From M3007 sp040397785 (GTDB lineage Bacteria; Bacteroidota; Bacteroidia; Chitinophagales; Saprospiraceae), in NCBI GenBank assembly GCA_040397785.1, contig JBBAVI010000015.1, positions 12,752-76,751 of the forward strand: a stretch of DNA of 64,000 nt, read 5' to 3'. Position 1 is the stretch's first letter. Each line of letters starts with the position of its first letter. Positions 45,661 through 54,913 of this stretch are shown here, piece after piece. The translations under genes were made by a program, and so were the position numbers. The notes beneath the pieces were generated by a model. It had not been told where the DNA came from, searched no databases, and saw only the letters and a program-made list of their open reading frames with translations.

Positions 45661-46675
45661 ATCCGATTGTTTTGGTGATATGGACGCTAAAAAGCGAAAA
45701 AGTACCAATTAACGCTGGCAAAATAAGGTTTATTATCCAGAGTAAAAAGGTAGCAGCGAGGGCACTAATTTCATTGGCACCAAAGTGGGTCCACACAAAA
45801 ATAGCCAAATTGCCGCGGGCCATCAAGCTGGCAAGGGCAGGCAAAGGCAGAATTGTTTGCATCATAAAAATCAGGAAAATTCCAGAAAATACAATGAAAA
45901 TTCCGGGATTAATGCCAAAAAAGCAAAGAATAAAATAATATTGGGTAGAATAGGTCAGGTACCGCAAAACCGACCAACTATAAGTGAACAGCAAATCTTT
46001 GCGGTTTAAATGTTCCAGCAGGTCGATTTTAGGGTGTAAAAATTGCAAATAGGGGGCACGCGTGAGGTGTTTGAGGAAAGGGACCAATGCGGGGCTATTG
46101 AAAAAGGCCAGGTAAGTAAAAAACAGGGCAAGAAATGCGCCTGTCAGCGCCCAGTTCCACCAATCGGGCAGGGTTGTAAATAGTTGTCGCGATAGATACA
46201 GTGCGCCCAAAACGCCTGCCAGGAGGCTCACAAGGTATTGTGCGATGCTCCCTAGTACGTTGGCCAGCATAGAATGCCATTGGTTGGTGCGGTTTACAAA
46301 CAGTAGCCGGCCGCCTAGTTCACCAATCCGATTAGGGGTAACGAGTGCAAAGCAAATGCCAGCCAACACTGCCATAAAGGAGCGGTACAATGAAATCGGC
46401 TCATAACGCACCATAAAATGCCGCCATTTAATCGCTTCGATCAACCAGTTGAGGGGTAAGAGCAAAAGCGTAAAAAGCAAGTACCATAGTGGCGCTTGGT
46501 ATAACTGTTGCAGAAAAACCTGCCAAATTGCGATCAGATTGTCCCTGGATTTTATTTCGGCATAGAGTACCCAGGCAAGCAACAGCACCATGCATATCTG
46601 AAACCCGGTGTTAATCAGGCGTTTATAGCGCTTTTTTGAGCGAACAAACAGGACTAAAGCGTGTGGAATGGACAT
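45647..46675 (-). CDS. Lysylphosphatidylglycerol synthase TM/flippase-like membrane protein
   Basis: A 342-residue integral membrane protein with about 8-9 helices, matching the LPG_synthase_TM (UPF0104) family. Characteristic parts are WLIEAIKWRHFM, FALVTPNRIGELGGRLLFV (GE-containing loop) and FLIFMMQTILPLPALASLMARG. It probably flips or scrambles a lipid, but the substrate is unknown; no lysyl-transferase domain is fused. Met10 of a longer frame, at 46675 (MSIPHALVL), is the likely start. It is coupled to the downstream DUF3108 gene. Confidence 0.8.
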   Translation of the reverse strand: MSIPHALVLFVRSKKRYKRLINTGFQICMVLLLAWVLYAEIKSRDNLIAIWQVFLQQLYQAPLWYLLFTLLLLPLNWLIEAIKWRHFMVRYEPISLYRSFMAVLAGICFALVTPNRIGELGGRLLFVNRTNQWHSMLANVLGSIAQYLVSLLAGVLGALYLSRQLFTTLPDWWNWALTGAFLALFFTYLAFFNSPALVPFLKHLTRAPYLQFLHPKIDLLEHLNRKDLLFTYSWSVLRYLTYSTQYYFILCFFGINPGIFIVFSGIFLIFMMQTILPLPALASLMARGNLAIFVWTHFGANEISALAATFLLWIINLILPALIGTFSLFSVHITKTIGYDTE

Positions 46676-46763
46676 GGGATTAACCTGCTTATGGATGCGC
46701 AATTTTCAGTTTCCCAAAATCGAGCCAAATCATTGGGATGATATAAACTTTTCTTGGATAAGT

Positions 46764-46801
46764 AAAAAAATGGGCAACCCTCAAATCAGAGGATTGCCCA
46801 T
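46764..46801 (-). terminator. Terminator of the OmpA/TSP3 gene
   Basis: On the minus strand, a 13-bp stem with one mismatch (46770-46782 with 46789-46801) is followed by seven Ts (46764-46770 on plus are As). It lies 24 nt after the stop codon. Confidence 0.8.
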
Positions 46802-46824
46802 CAAATGATCAGGATTACTGGCGT

Positions 46825-48318
46825 TTAGTAGCCAGCATCTTTATTTCCTTTGAAAGAACCTTTCTTAGGAGCAGGTTTGCCTGCTTCTTTGCCTTCTGGA
46901 CGTGCCATTTCCGTTTCGCCTTTTGCAACGCGGAACTCAACACGACGGTTTTGCAAGTTTGCACCATCTACTGGGATGAGGGTAGTACCTTCACCAACCC
47001 AGTTCAGGATCAAACGGTCGCGTGCAATACCGTGTTGTGCAACGATAAAGTCGATGGCCGCTTTAGCACGGTTGTACGACAATACGTTGTTGTATTTTTC
47101 AGAAGAACGTTTGTCGGTACCACCGATTGCAACTACTTTAAGTTCAGGATTTTGCTTCAGGACAGTAGCAATTTGGTACAATTTCTCGTACTCAGTGTAT
47201 TCAACACCGTAGTTGTTGTCTTTGAAGTTGATCATTGGCAGGAACCACTCTGTTACCTTTGGAGCAGGTAATTTGAAGTTTGCCAATTTCGCGTCGATCA
47301 AACGGTTTACGTCTGTCTCTGTGATTGGTTTTGGAACTTGAGCAACGCCCATTGCGTCCACTTTGTAACCAGGAGGAGAGAAAGGCTCTTTGTCCTGGTA
47401 GTCCGCAACTTTATCGCCATCGCTGTCGAGGGTAACACCTTTTGTGTTTACGCGTGCACCTGCAGGGCTGTTGTCTTCGTCGTCGATTGCGTCGATGATA
47501 CCGTCAGCGTCTGTGTCGGTTGGGTCGTACACTGGACGTGCTTCCAACGCAGTGATTGCATTAGAAACTTCACCCAGTGGGTTCGCCCAGTACAAAGGCT
47601 CAGAAATTTTAGAGCCGTCTTTGCTTTTGCCGATGTTGAAGTTCAACTGCAGGTGCGGGAAGTGCAACAAGTCACCGTAAGAAGTGGTTGATTGGCCAAC
47701 GTTTTCGTCAGAATCCAACATGTCTTTTCTGCCCGCGAATACGCTGTAAATAGTGTATTCCAAACCTACGTTCAGTTTAGGACTAACACGGTAAGCGATA
47801 CCCGCGCCAAAACTCAAGTGAAAGTTAGTAGTTGCATCCTTCTTGGTGTTTGCAGTTGGGCGTGTGTTGTCTTTCTGCAAAATACCACTGAATTCAGTAG
47901 AGAAGTTGTCAAAACCCGCGCCAGCGAAAGCATTCAAGAGGAATTTTCGATTTGGCTTGTTGAAACGCAAGTTGTTCAAAGCGATTACCGCCTGAGCATC
48001 ACCAGAAATCCAAGTCAATGAAGATTTGCGGTTGAAAGGAGTCGTAGTAGTTGCTTTAGATTCGCTAGAAGCAGAAGCAAACAGGAAATTGCCGCGCAAA
48101 GAGAACACATGGTCCAATGCTTTGCGTACGTGCAAACCGCCACCGAAACCAGGTTTCGCGTCGAGGTCGCCCGTTACGATAGCAGAACCAAGATCGAGGC
48201 CAATTTCCCATTGATCTTTAGGTGTGAAAGAGCGGTAAGGTGTAGCAGCATCTTGCGCTGAAAGGGCGCATGCTACAAGGGCAAAAAGAAAAGCAAAAGT
48301 TAATTTTCTAACCGTCAT
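46825..48318 (-). CDS. OmpA-family outer membrane protein with TSP3-type linker
   Basis: A 497-residue protein. Signal peptide (1-21), an N-terminal beta-barrel (about 25-215), a linker with Asp-rich calcium-binding TSP3-like repeats (DPTDTDADGIIDAIDDED and DSDGDKVADYQDKEP, about 255-305), and a C-terminal OmpA peptidoglycan-binding domain (about 345-465) with VAIGGTDKRSSEKYNNVLSYNRAKAA. It connects the outer membrane with peptidoglycan. A basic tail (GSFKGNKDAGY) closes the protein. It is probably abundant, judging by the clean terminator and codon use. Confidence 0.92.
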   Translation of the reverse strand: MTVRKLTFAFLFALVACALSAQDAATPYRSFTPKDQWEIGLDLGSAIVTGDLDAKPGFGGGLHVRKALDHVFSLRGNFLFASASSESKATTTTPFNRKSSLTWISGDAQAVIALNNLRFNKPNRKFLLNAFAGAGFDNFSTEFSGILQKDNTRPTANTKKDATTNFHLSFGAGIAYRVSPKLNVGLEYTIYSVFAGRKDMLDSDENVGQSTTSYGDLLHFPHLQLNFNIGKSKDGSKISEPLYWANPLGEVSNAITALEARPVYDPTDTDADGIIDAIDDEDNSPAGARVNTKGVTLDSDGDKVADYQDKEPFSPPGYKVDAMGVAQVPKPITETDVNRLIDAKLANFKLPAPKVTEWFLPMINFKDNNYGVEYTEYEKLYQIATVLKQNPELKVVAIGGTDKRSSEKYNNVLSYNRAKAAIDFIVAQHGIARDRLILNWVGEGTTLIPVDGANLQNRRVEFRVAKGETEMARPEGKEAGKPAPKKGSFKGNKDAGY

Positions 48319-48442
48319 AAGGTCGTTGCTTTTTGTGTAATGAGTGAATTAAGAACAGTTTTGTCGTTGTGGTTTGGGGTCAAATTCTTCAGGACGATGG
48401 GTATGCCGTTTTGCGACTTGGATTAGTTTCGGGTGGCAAATA

Positions 48443-49678
48443 TTACACACCCAGCTTTCTAAGGGCCAAATATAGGGCGTTGGTAGAAATGTTATTAGGT
48501 TTTGAGTTAATTTTTATCATTTCTTGTATTGCATTTCGAATTGTTTGCGAAATATCGCTAAATATTGCCTGATCTGTCATCACCGCATCGGGTTGCATCA
48601 AATATGCAAACACCCTGGCCATGCCACAGTTGGCAATAAAATCGGGGATAACCCCGGTATGTTCGTCGGTAAAACGGGCTGTTGGGCCAAAAAATACCTC
48701 ATCATCCACGAAAGGAACATTGGCACCACAGGCAATCACTTCTATCCCTCCTGCCAACAATTGATCTACCTGATCGCGGCGCACCAATTTCGAAGCTGCA
48801 CCTGGAATGAAGATATCGGCGCCCATGCTCCATATTTTTTCATTCACCACTTCAAAGGACAACAAATCAGGCGCAACCAATTGGTTTCCATTTTTCTGAT
48901 TGAACAGGGTTTTAACTGCTTCGAGGCTTAGGCCTTCGGGAGCAAGGATGCCGCCATCGCGGTCAATGATCCCAACCACTTTCACCCCTTCTTTGGCCAG
49001 GTAACAAGCCGCTGCGGAGGCCACATTGCCCCATCCTTGTATGATAGCAGTTTTGCCAGTTGGGGTAATTTGGTGGTACAAGTCATAAAAATGCCGTACC
49101 GATTCGGCCACCCCATAACCCGTAATCAGGTCGGCTACGGCGTATTTATGTTCTCCGCTTTCGGGCACAAATTCCGGATCTTCTACAATTTTGGTGCAAC
49201 CGTACCGCAATTGACCTATTATATTGATGTGTTGCCCTTCCGTTGGTTTAAGATGCCCTTTTACAATACCTTCTTGCGGATGCCACAAGCCAAGCGCTTC
49301 GGTAATGGGCACTACATCTTTTAATTCATCCACATTTAAGTCGCCGCCGGTACCATAATAATGTTTCAAAATGGGCAAAACGGCACGATACCACCGTTGT
49401 AATACTTCCCAGCGGCGCGGATCGGCAGGATCGAAATTAATGCCGCTTTTGGCACCACCGATGGCTGGTCCACACACACTAAATTTGATTTCCATGACTT
49501 TTGCCAAAGAAATGACTTCTTCTTTGGTTAGGCCTTTGCGCATACGCGTGCCCCCACCTGCTGCGCCCCCGCGCAAGGAATTGATCACAATCCAGCCTTG
49601 TGCGTCTGTTTCGGCATCATGCCACTCAAAAACAACTTCCGGCTTTTTTGCTTTGTACCGGTTCAATAAATCTTCCAT
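48443..49678 (-). CDS. Glu/Leu/Phe/Val dehydrogenase family enzyme
   Basis: A 411-residue amino-acid dehydrogenase, most likely a glutamate dehydrogenase. Substrate-binding and catalytic parts are SLRGGAAGGGTRMRKG, CGPAIGGAKSGINFD (catalytic Lys) and YGTGGDLNVDELKDV. The NAD(P) Rossmann part has IQGWGNVASAAACYLAKEG and GVIPDFIANCGM. It catalyses reversible oxidative deamination to a 2-oxoacid and ammonium. MEDLLNRYKAKKPEVVF at 49678 is preferred over the longer frame from 49768. Confidence 0.92.
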   Translation of the reverse strand: MEDLLNRYKAKKPEVVFEWHDAETDAQGWIVINSLRGGAAGGGTRMRKGLTKEEVISLAKVMEIKFSVCGPAIGGAKSGINFDPADPRRWEVLQRWYRAVLPILKHYYGTGGDLNVDELKDVVPITEALGLWHPQEGIVKGHLKPTEGQHINIIGQLRYGCTKIVEDPEFVPESGEHKYAVADLITGYGVAESVRHFYDLYHQITPTGKTAIIQGWGNVASAAACYLAKEGVKVVGIIDRDGGILAPEGLSLEAVKTLFNQKNGNQLVAPDLLSFEVVNEKIWSMGADIFIPGAASKLVRRDQVDQLLAGGIEVIACGANVPFVDDEVFFGPTARFTDEHTGVIPDFIANCGMARVFAYLMQPDAVMTDQAIFSDISQTIRNAIQEMIKINSKPNNISTNALYLALRKLGV

Positions 49679-49908
49679 GTTGTGTGGTATAAATTTGGTC
49701 AGGTAAAAAAACTCATCGCGTTTGCTCAAAACCGGGGCAAAAGTAGCAGCCATGCCGCATAACTTCAAAGCCTCTATGCGATTCCCTTCGAATCTTTTCC
49801 CAAACTCTTCTACTTTTGGCCCATGTTGCGGTACGGTATAATGTTTTTGTTCAAATTACCACCTGCACGTACTTCATTTGCCTCCAAATCTACATTTTTG
49901 CGCGAAAC

Positions 49909-50994
49909 ATGTTACAAAACTGGCTTAAACCCGTGGAGGCCAAATTGGCCCGATTTGCTCAAGCGCAGCCCGCACATACCTTGGGGGCACGCATTGGCGT
50001 GCACCAGGCGGCGGTGCCCGATTTAAAAAAAGTGCAACTTGCCTTGATCGGACTTTCCGAACCGGAGAGCAATGCTATTCGGACAAAACTATACGGCAGC
50101 GCCTTTGCATTTCCCGATCATGCGATTGTTGATCTGGGCAATGTACGCAAATCGAGCGGCGATTTCCTGGTGCCTTTGCTGCATGAATTGATGAGCGGTC
50201 ATATTGTACCAATTCTGCTCGGCGGGTCGGATGAACTTGCACGGGCACAGTTTTTGGCTTACCAGGATCGGAAAGCGTTGGTAAACCTGGCAGTTATTGA
50301 TGAACGGTGCCGCACCGATGTACAGGACGTGTACGGTCCGCTGGTGGCCATGCGGCATCCTTTGTTGTTTCATTTTGGGCTTCTGGGCTTTCAAACCCAT
50401 CAATCGCCTCCCGATTTAGTACAGGCTTTGGCCAACAAATATTTCGATTTGGTGCGCTTGGGGAAGGCACGCAATGCCTTGGAAGAATGCGAACCCGTAC
50501 TGCGCGATGCTGATTTGCTGGCATTTCACCTGGGCGCACTCAAACAAAGCGAGGCACCTGGGGTATTGAACGCCTCGCCTTCGGGCTTTTTTTGGGAAGA
50601 AGCCTGCCAATTGTGTCGGTATGCCGGCATGAGCGACAAGTTGAGTTCGTTTGGTATATACGGATATGTTGCGGAAAAAGACCGCGATGATCAAACCTGC
50701 CAGGGAATCAGCCAGATGATCTGGTATTTTATGGAAGGGTTCTTCAACCGCAAAGGCGATTATCCGGTTTCTACTTCTGGCCTCACAGAATACGTGGTGG
50801 ATTTTCGACGCCTTAATTATCAATTGACGTTTTGGAAAAGCGTCAAAACCGGCCGCTGGTGGATGCAGGTGCCTGTACCGATCAAACGTAAACACGAACG
50901 GCATCGACTAGTGCCTTGTTCTTACCAGGATTATCAGGCAGCATGTCGCGAAGAACTACCCGAGCGTTTGTTGCAGAGTTTAAACCGATTTTAG
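49909..50994 (+). CDS. Ureohydrolase-fold protein lacking metal-binding residues
   Basis: A 361-residue protein that I read as a member of the arginase/formimidoylglutamase superfamily. The superfamily segments can be aligned by order: PILLGGSDELARAQ (canonically GGDHS), LAVIDERCRTD (canonically DxHxD) and LLAFHLGALKQSEAPG (canonically SxDxDxxDP). At every one the Asp/His metal ligands are substituted. I infer a catalytically inactive or repurposed homologue. Met at 49909 (MLQNWLKPVEAKLARF) is the likely start; the frame runs open to 49816. It is divergent from the glutamate dehydrogenase gene. Confidence 0.75.
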   Translation: MLQNWLKPVEAKLARFAQAQPAHTLGARIGVHQAAVPDLKKVQLALIGLSEPESNAIRTKLYGSAFAFPDHAIVDLGNVRKSSGDFLVPLLHELMSGHIVPILLGGSDELARAQFLAYQDRKALVNLAVIDERCRTDVQDVYGPLVAMRHPLLFHFGLLGFQTHQSPPDLVQALANKYFDLVRLGKARNALEECEPVLRDADLLAFHLGALKQSEAPGVLNASPSGFFWEEACQLCRYAGMSDKLSSFGIYGYVAEKDRDDQTCQGISQMIWYFMEGFFNRKGDYPVSTSGLTEYVVDFRRLNYQLTFWKSVKTGRWWMQVPVPIKRKHERHRLVPCSYQDYQAACREELPERLLQSLNRF

Positions 50995-51079
50995 TAGTTT
51001 AATAATAGCATGATTGGGCTACTCACCGAGTTCCGTGCGCAAAACAGGATCGTTCAGACGCCGCCGTTTGGCTTAATTT

Positions 51080-51754
51080 TTATTTAAAAAAACCGTATTG
51101 CGCTCCAAAGGACATGCGCAACGTGGAAACATTTTCGTGCTCCCCGTACACTTCCGGGTTTTGGCTGAAGACGTAGGTTGGGCGGGCGAATACGCGCAAA
51201 TTTCCGATTGCGAATAATTTTATGCCGATGCCAAATTCGAAACTGCGGGTTTGTTTATGCATCAGTTCTTCCCGTTGCACGCCAAAAGGGAGCACTTCCT
51301 TCGATCTTGCATTCGCAAATACGGTACGTTCCGGCTTACGACTGTCGAGAAATTCAAAAATTGCGGCAGTATGTATATACACACAATTGCAGCGATGCAC
51401 CCGAAAATTTAATTTGATCGGCACGGCCCAATAGGCTGGCTTAAAACCGATTATATCATATAAGTATGAGGTAATCGGTTGATTATCAATTACTTCAACG
51501 CTTGTTTTGCCGTTGTAGGAATTGTATTGATACTCATGGTAAAACTTGCGGCCAAGGCCCACGCCCAATGAAAAGCGCCAAAAGGAAGTTTCCAATTGCA
51601 GGCCCGGAATGATGCGCGGAATGATATCGTCCTGAAATTGTTTTACCTCAAAACCAGTTTCAAGGCCTACAATCAATTTGCCCAAAGGGTCTTGTGCCTG
51701 TACGGCTACCATGCCCACAACACCAAAGCAAAAACAAAGAAGCAAGTTTCTCAT
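51080..51754 (-). CDS. Outer membrane beta-barrel protein
   Basis: A 224-residue protein with a signal peptide (MRNLLLCFCFGVVGMVAVQAQ). The rest alternates hydrophobic/polar residues with Tyr, Phe and Gly and ends in an aromatic residue context (RMSFGAQYGFFK), as do outer membrane barrels. No specific family recognised. Probably 8-10 strands. Confidence 0.75.
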   Translation of the reverse strand: MRNLLLCFCFGVVGMVAVQAQDPLGKLIVGLETGFEVKQFQDDIIPRIIPGLQLETSFWRFSLGVGLGRKFYHEYQYNSYNGKTSVEVIDNQPITSYLYDIIGFKPAYWAVPIKLNFRVHRCNCVYIHTAAIFEFLDSRKPERTVFANARSKEVLPFGVQREELMHKQTRSFEFGIGIKLFAIGNLRVFARPTYVFSQNPEVYGEHENVSTLRMSFGAQYGFFK

Positions 51755-51832
51755 AGCTGCAATCGTTTAGTTTTGATGGTAAGATAACCTGAGCAGACTA
51801 TTCGCTGTCTGTCAAGCGGTTAAAAAAAACTG

Positions 51833-54043
51833 CTACAATTTATCTTGCACAAATTGGGTGAGTTTGGAAAACAAATGGAGGGTGGCATTATCGCCATAAA
51901 TACCATGGTTTCGGTTGGGGTAATAATGGGTTTCAAATTGCTTATTTGCCTTGATCAGCGCATTGATCATTTCGACGGTTTGTTGCCAGTGTACATTATC
52001 ATCGGCAATGCCATGGCAGATGAGGTAATTCCCTCCGCGCAATAAGTGGGCAAAGTTGACGGGTGAATTAGACTCATACCCCTCGGAATTGTCTTTTCCG
52101 GTATGCATATAACGCTCTGTGTAAGCACTATCGTACCATTTCCAATTGGTAACGGGTGCTACCGCCATGGCCATATTAAATACCGTATTGCCTTTTAAAA
52201 TACAGGAAGTGCTCAAATAGCCGCCAAACGACCAGCCCCAAATGCCGATGCGCAAAGGATCAATATAGGGCTGGGTGGCCAAATACCGGGCTGCTGCAAT
52301 TTGATCTTCGGTTTCATATTTACCCAACTGCAACTGGGTACATTTTTTAAACGCTTCCCCGCGCGCACCGGTGCCTCGGTTGTCAACACTCACAACGATG
52401 ATACCCTTTTGAACCAGCATTTGTCGCCAAGGGTCCATATATCCATCGTATTGATCCTGAACGGTTTGTGAGCCGGGGCCGCCATACACGTCGAATAATA
52501 CCGGATATTTTTTGCCTGCGATCATATTGGCAGGTTTGAGCATCCAGCCATTCAGTTCGGTACCGTCGGCAAGTTTGAAGGACCAGAAGGTTTTATCGAC
52601 AAAACCGTAATCCTTCATGGCTTTTCGTACCCGGGTATTGTCTGTTATTGCCCGGATTTTTTCGCCTCCGCGCGCATGTAAGTTGACCGTTGGGGGGGTA
52701 TTCGCTTCCGACCACTGCAAGGTGTAATAATCAAATGTCGGGCTAAAACGGGCCTCCCAAGTGCCATCGCCTTTGCTCAACATGATTGGCGCGCCGCCCT
52801 TCAAATCGCCTTCCCAAACTTGTCGGTGCAATGGGCTAGGACTGGCTGTTTGGTAATAAAACTTGCCATTTTGCTCGTCTACACCGTAAAAAGCAGTCAT
52901 GTCCATCCCTGGCTGCGTAAGTGGTACAGGTGCAATACCCGTTTTATTATCCAAGAAATACAAATACAATAGATTGAACCCGCTTTGTTCTGTCGACCAC
53001 AAATAATGCGCTTTGTCGCTCAAAAACACCAAGTTGTCGTGAATGTCTACATAACTTTTATTCGTTTCCTGCTTCAAGAGCCGTACTGGAATGTAATTTA
53101 CATTGTCCGATTCATCTAGGATACTGCGTCCGGGAAGGGCAACGAGTAGTTCCAACGTATCCTGCAATCGATTTAATCGGGTAATTACCAATTGATTATC
53201 TTGCGTCCAGTGCAGGCGGGGCACGTAATCATCGGCTTCCAAGCCCATAATTTTACTGGTTGTGTGTTCATTCAAATTGTACAAATGCACACTAACCGTC
53301 GAGTTTGGTGCACCAACTTTTGGATATTTAAAACTATCCTGCTCTGGATACATTTTTCCCGTGTAGAAATTCATGGTGTAAGCCGGCACCTTGGTTTCGT
53401 CGAATCGGATAAAAGCCAATTGGTTCCCATCCGGGCTCCATTTGGTTGCAACCATTCCTTCGCCGGTTACCGGGCTAAATTCTTCCTCATAAACCCAATC
53501 GGGTAGCCCATTTCGAATTTTATTTAAAGCACCATCATTGGTGATACGGATGGTGTTGTTGCGCGCTAAATCTTTGATGTACAGATTATTGCGCACTACA
53601 AAAGCAATCGATTTTCCTTCGGGCGAAAACACCGCGAATTGTACCTTTTCTCCTTCATTTAAAGGTGTCGCCTGTTTGTTTTTTACATCATAAATCCAGT
53701 AATCGGCCAGTTCCGAATGCCGATACACTTTTTCTACGTTGGTTTGCAACAACACCATCGTTTGGTCGGCATTGAATTGGAAAGATTCCCATTCTCCAAC
53801 TTTTGCCAATGCCTCCTGCTCAATGAATGAACGGCTTTTTTCGCCTGTTCGAACATCGTATTCGTCAATACCTCCATTTTCTGCTACCCAGTAGTGCAAG
53901 CCATCCGGGGCGTAATTGAAATCACCACCGTATTCCGGGTAAAACTTGAAATAAGTAAAACAGTCATCCAGGGTAATGCTTTTTTGTGCATGTACACCCA
54001 GGACAAATCCGCACAGTAAAAATAAAAGGAGCGCTTTTTTCAT
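51833..54043 (-). CDS. S9 family peptidase, dipeptidyl-peptidase IV-like
   Basis: A 736-residue serine peptidase with a signal peptide (MKKALLLFLLCGFVLGVHAQ). The N-terminal beta-propeller (DPPIV_N, about 80-460) includes DWVYEEEF and WSPDGNQLAFIRFDE. The C-terminal alpha/beta-hydrolase has the nucleophile in GWSFGGYLS, Asp in ICHGIADDNVHW and His in YPNRNHGIYG. DPP-IV enzymes remove X-Pro or X-Ala dipeptides in the periplasm. The open frame begins at 54100, but Met20 gives the signal peptide. Confidence 0.92.
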   Translation of the reverse strand: MKKALLLFLLCGFVLGVHAQKSITLDDCFTYFKFYPEYGGDFNYAPDGLHYWVAENGGIDEYDVRTGEKSRSFIEQEALAKVGEWESFQFNADQTMVLLQTNVEKVYRHSELADYWIYDVKNKQATPLNEGEKVQFAVFSPEGKSIAFVVRNNLYIKDLARNNTIRITNDGALNKIRNGLPDWVYEEEFSPVTGEGMVATKWSPDGNQLAFIRFDETKVPAYTMNFYTGKMYPEQDSFKYPKVGAPNSTVSVHLYNLNEHTTSKIMGLEADDYVPRLHWTQDNQLVITRLNRLQDTLELLVALPGRSILDESDNVNYIPVRLLKQETNKSYVDIHDNLVFLSDKAHYLWSTEQSGFNLLYLYFLDNKTGIAPVPLTQPGMDMTAFYGVDEQNGKFYYQTASPSPLHRQVWEGDLKGGAPIMLSKGDGTWEARFSPTFDYYTLQWSEANTPPTVNLHARGGEKIRAITDNTRVRKAMKDYGFVDKTFWSFKLADGTELNGWMLKPANMIAGKKYPVLFDVYGGPGSQTVQDQYDGYMDPWRQMLVQKGIIVVSVDNRGTGARGEAFKKCTQLQLGKYETEDQIAAARYLATQPYIDPLRIGIWGWSFGGYLSTSCILKGNTVFNMAMAVAPVTNWKWYDSAYTERYMHTGKDNSEGYESNSPVNFAHLLRGGNYLICHGIADDNVHWQQTVEMINALIKANKQFETHYYPNRNHGIYGDNATLHLFSKLTQFVQDKL

Positions 54044-54103
54044 AGATTTGATATTTGAACTACCGCCCGCAAGGTAAACAGAAGGACGGTACATGCCCAA
54101 ATA

Positions 54104-54817
54104 TCAATCGGGCTGTTTGCGGGTATTTAGCCGAATGTTGATCATTTCAACGCAAACAGCAAAAGCCATCGAACTATAGATGTATCCTTTTGGGATATGG
54201 AAATCAAGTCCCTCTGCAATCAGTGCAACACCAATCATGATCAAAAAGGCCAACGCCAATATTTTAATCGCCGGATGACGGCCTACAAAATCACTGATAG
54301 GCTTCGCAAGCAACATCATACACACCACAGAAACAATGACTGCCGCAATCATAATTTCAATTCGATCTACCATCCCAACCGCGGTGATGACCGAATCGAG
54401 CGAAAACACCAAATCTACTGCTACAATTTGCGAAATGACAACCGCATAAGTAAGCTTGCGGACACTTGCTGCAGGATTATCCACCGCTTCCACTTTTGCA
54501 TGGATTTCTTTTACACTTTTGTATATTAAAAACAAACCGCCTAACAACAAAATCAAGTCACGCTCGCTAAGATCATTGCCTAATAAAGTGAAAAAAGGCG
54601 TGGTAAGTTTCATAATCCAGGTAATGGAAAACAATAGTAAAATTCGCATCACCAGCGCCAGGGTAAGCCCTAGTTGCCGTGCCTTACGTTGTTGTGCCTC
54701 CGGAAGTTTGCCGGTTAAAATGGAAATAAAGATGATGTTATCGATACCAAGTACAATTTCGAGTGCACAAAGGGTTGCAAAGGCAATCCAGGTATCGGTT
54801 TGAAATAAAAAATCCAT
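54104..54817 (-). CDS. TerC-family integral membrane protein
   Basis: A 237-residue protein with about 7 transmembrane helices. TerC motifs include ALEIVLGIDNIIFISIL (about 18-34) and VDLVFSLDSVITAVGMVD (about 130-147), with conserved acidic residues within the membrane. The family is implicated in metal (manganese) export and tellurite resistance; the ion here is unknown. It lies 60 bp upstream of the DPP-IV gene on the same strand. Confidence 0.93.
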   Translation of the reverse strand: MDFLFQTDTWIAFATLCALEIVLGIDNIIFISILTGKLPEAQQRKARQLGLTLALVMRILLLFSITWIMKLTTPFFTLLGNDLSERDLILLLGGLFLIYKSVKEIHAKVEAVDNPAASVRKLTYAVVISQIVAVDLVFSLDSVITAVGMVDRIEIMIAAVIVSVVCMMLLAKPISDFVGRHPAIKILALAFLIMIGVALIAEGLDFHIPKGYIYSSMAFAVCVEMINIRLNTRKQPD

Positions 54818-54913
54818 AGGGTTGGATGATTTTAGGTGAAAAACTGGTCGAACTGAATTTTCAATAAACCTAATAACAAAGTAATACTTTCACTGTTCAT
54901 AGCGATTACAAAT

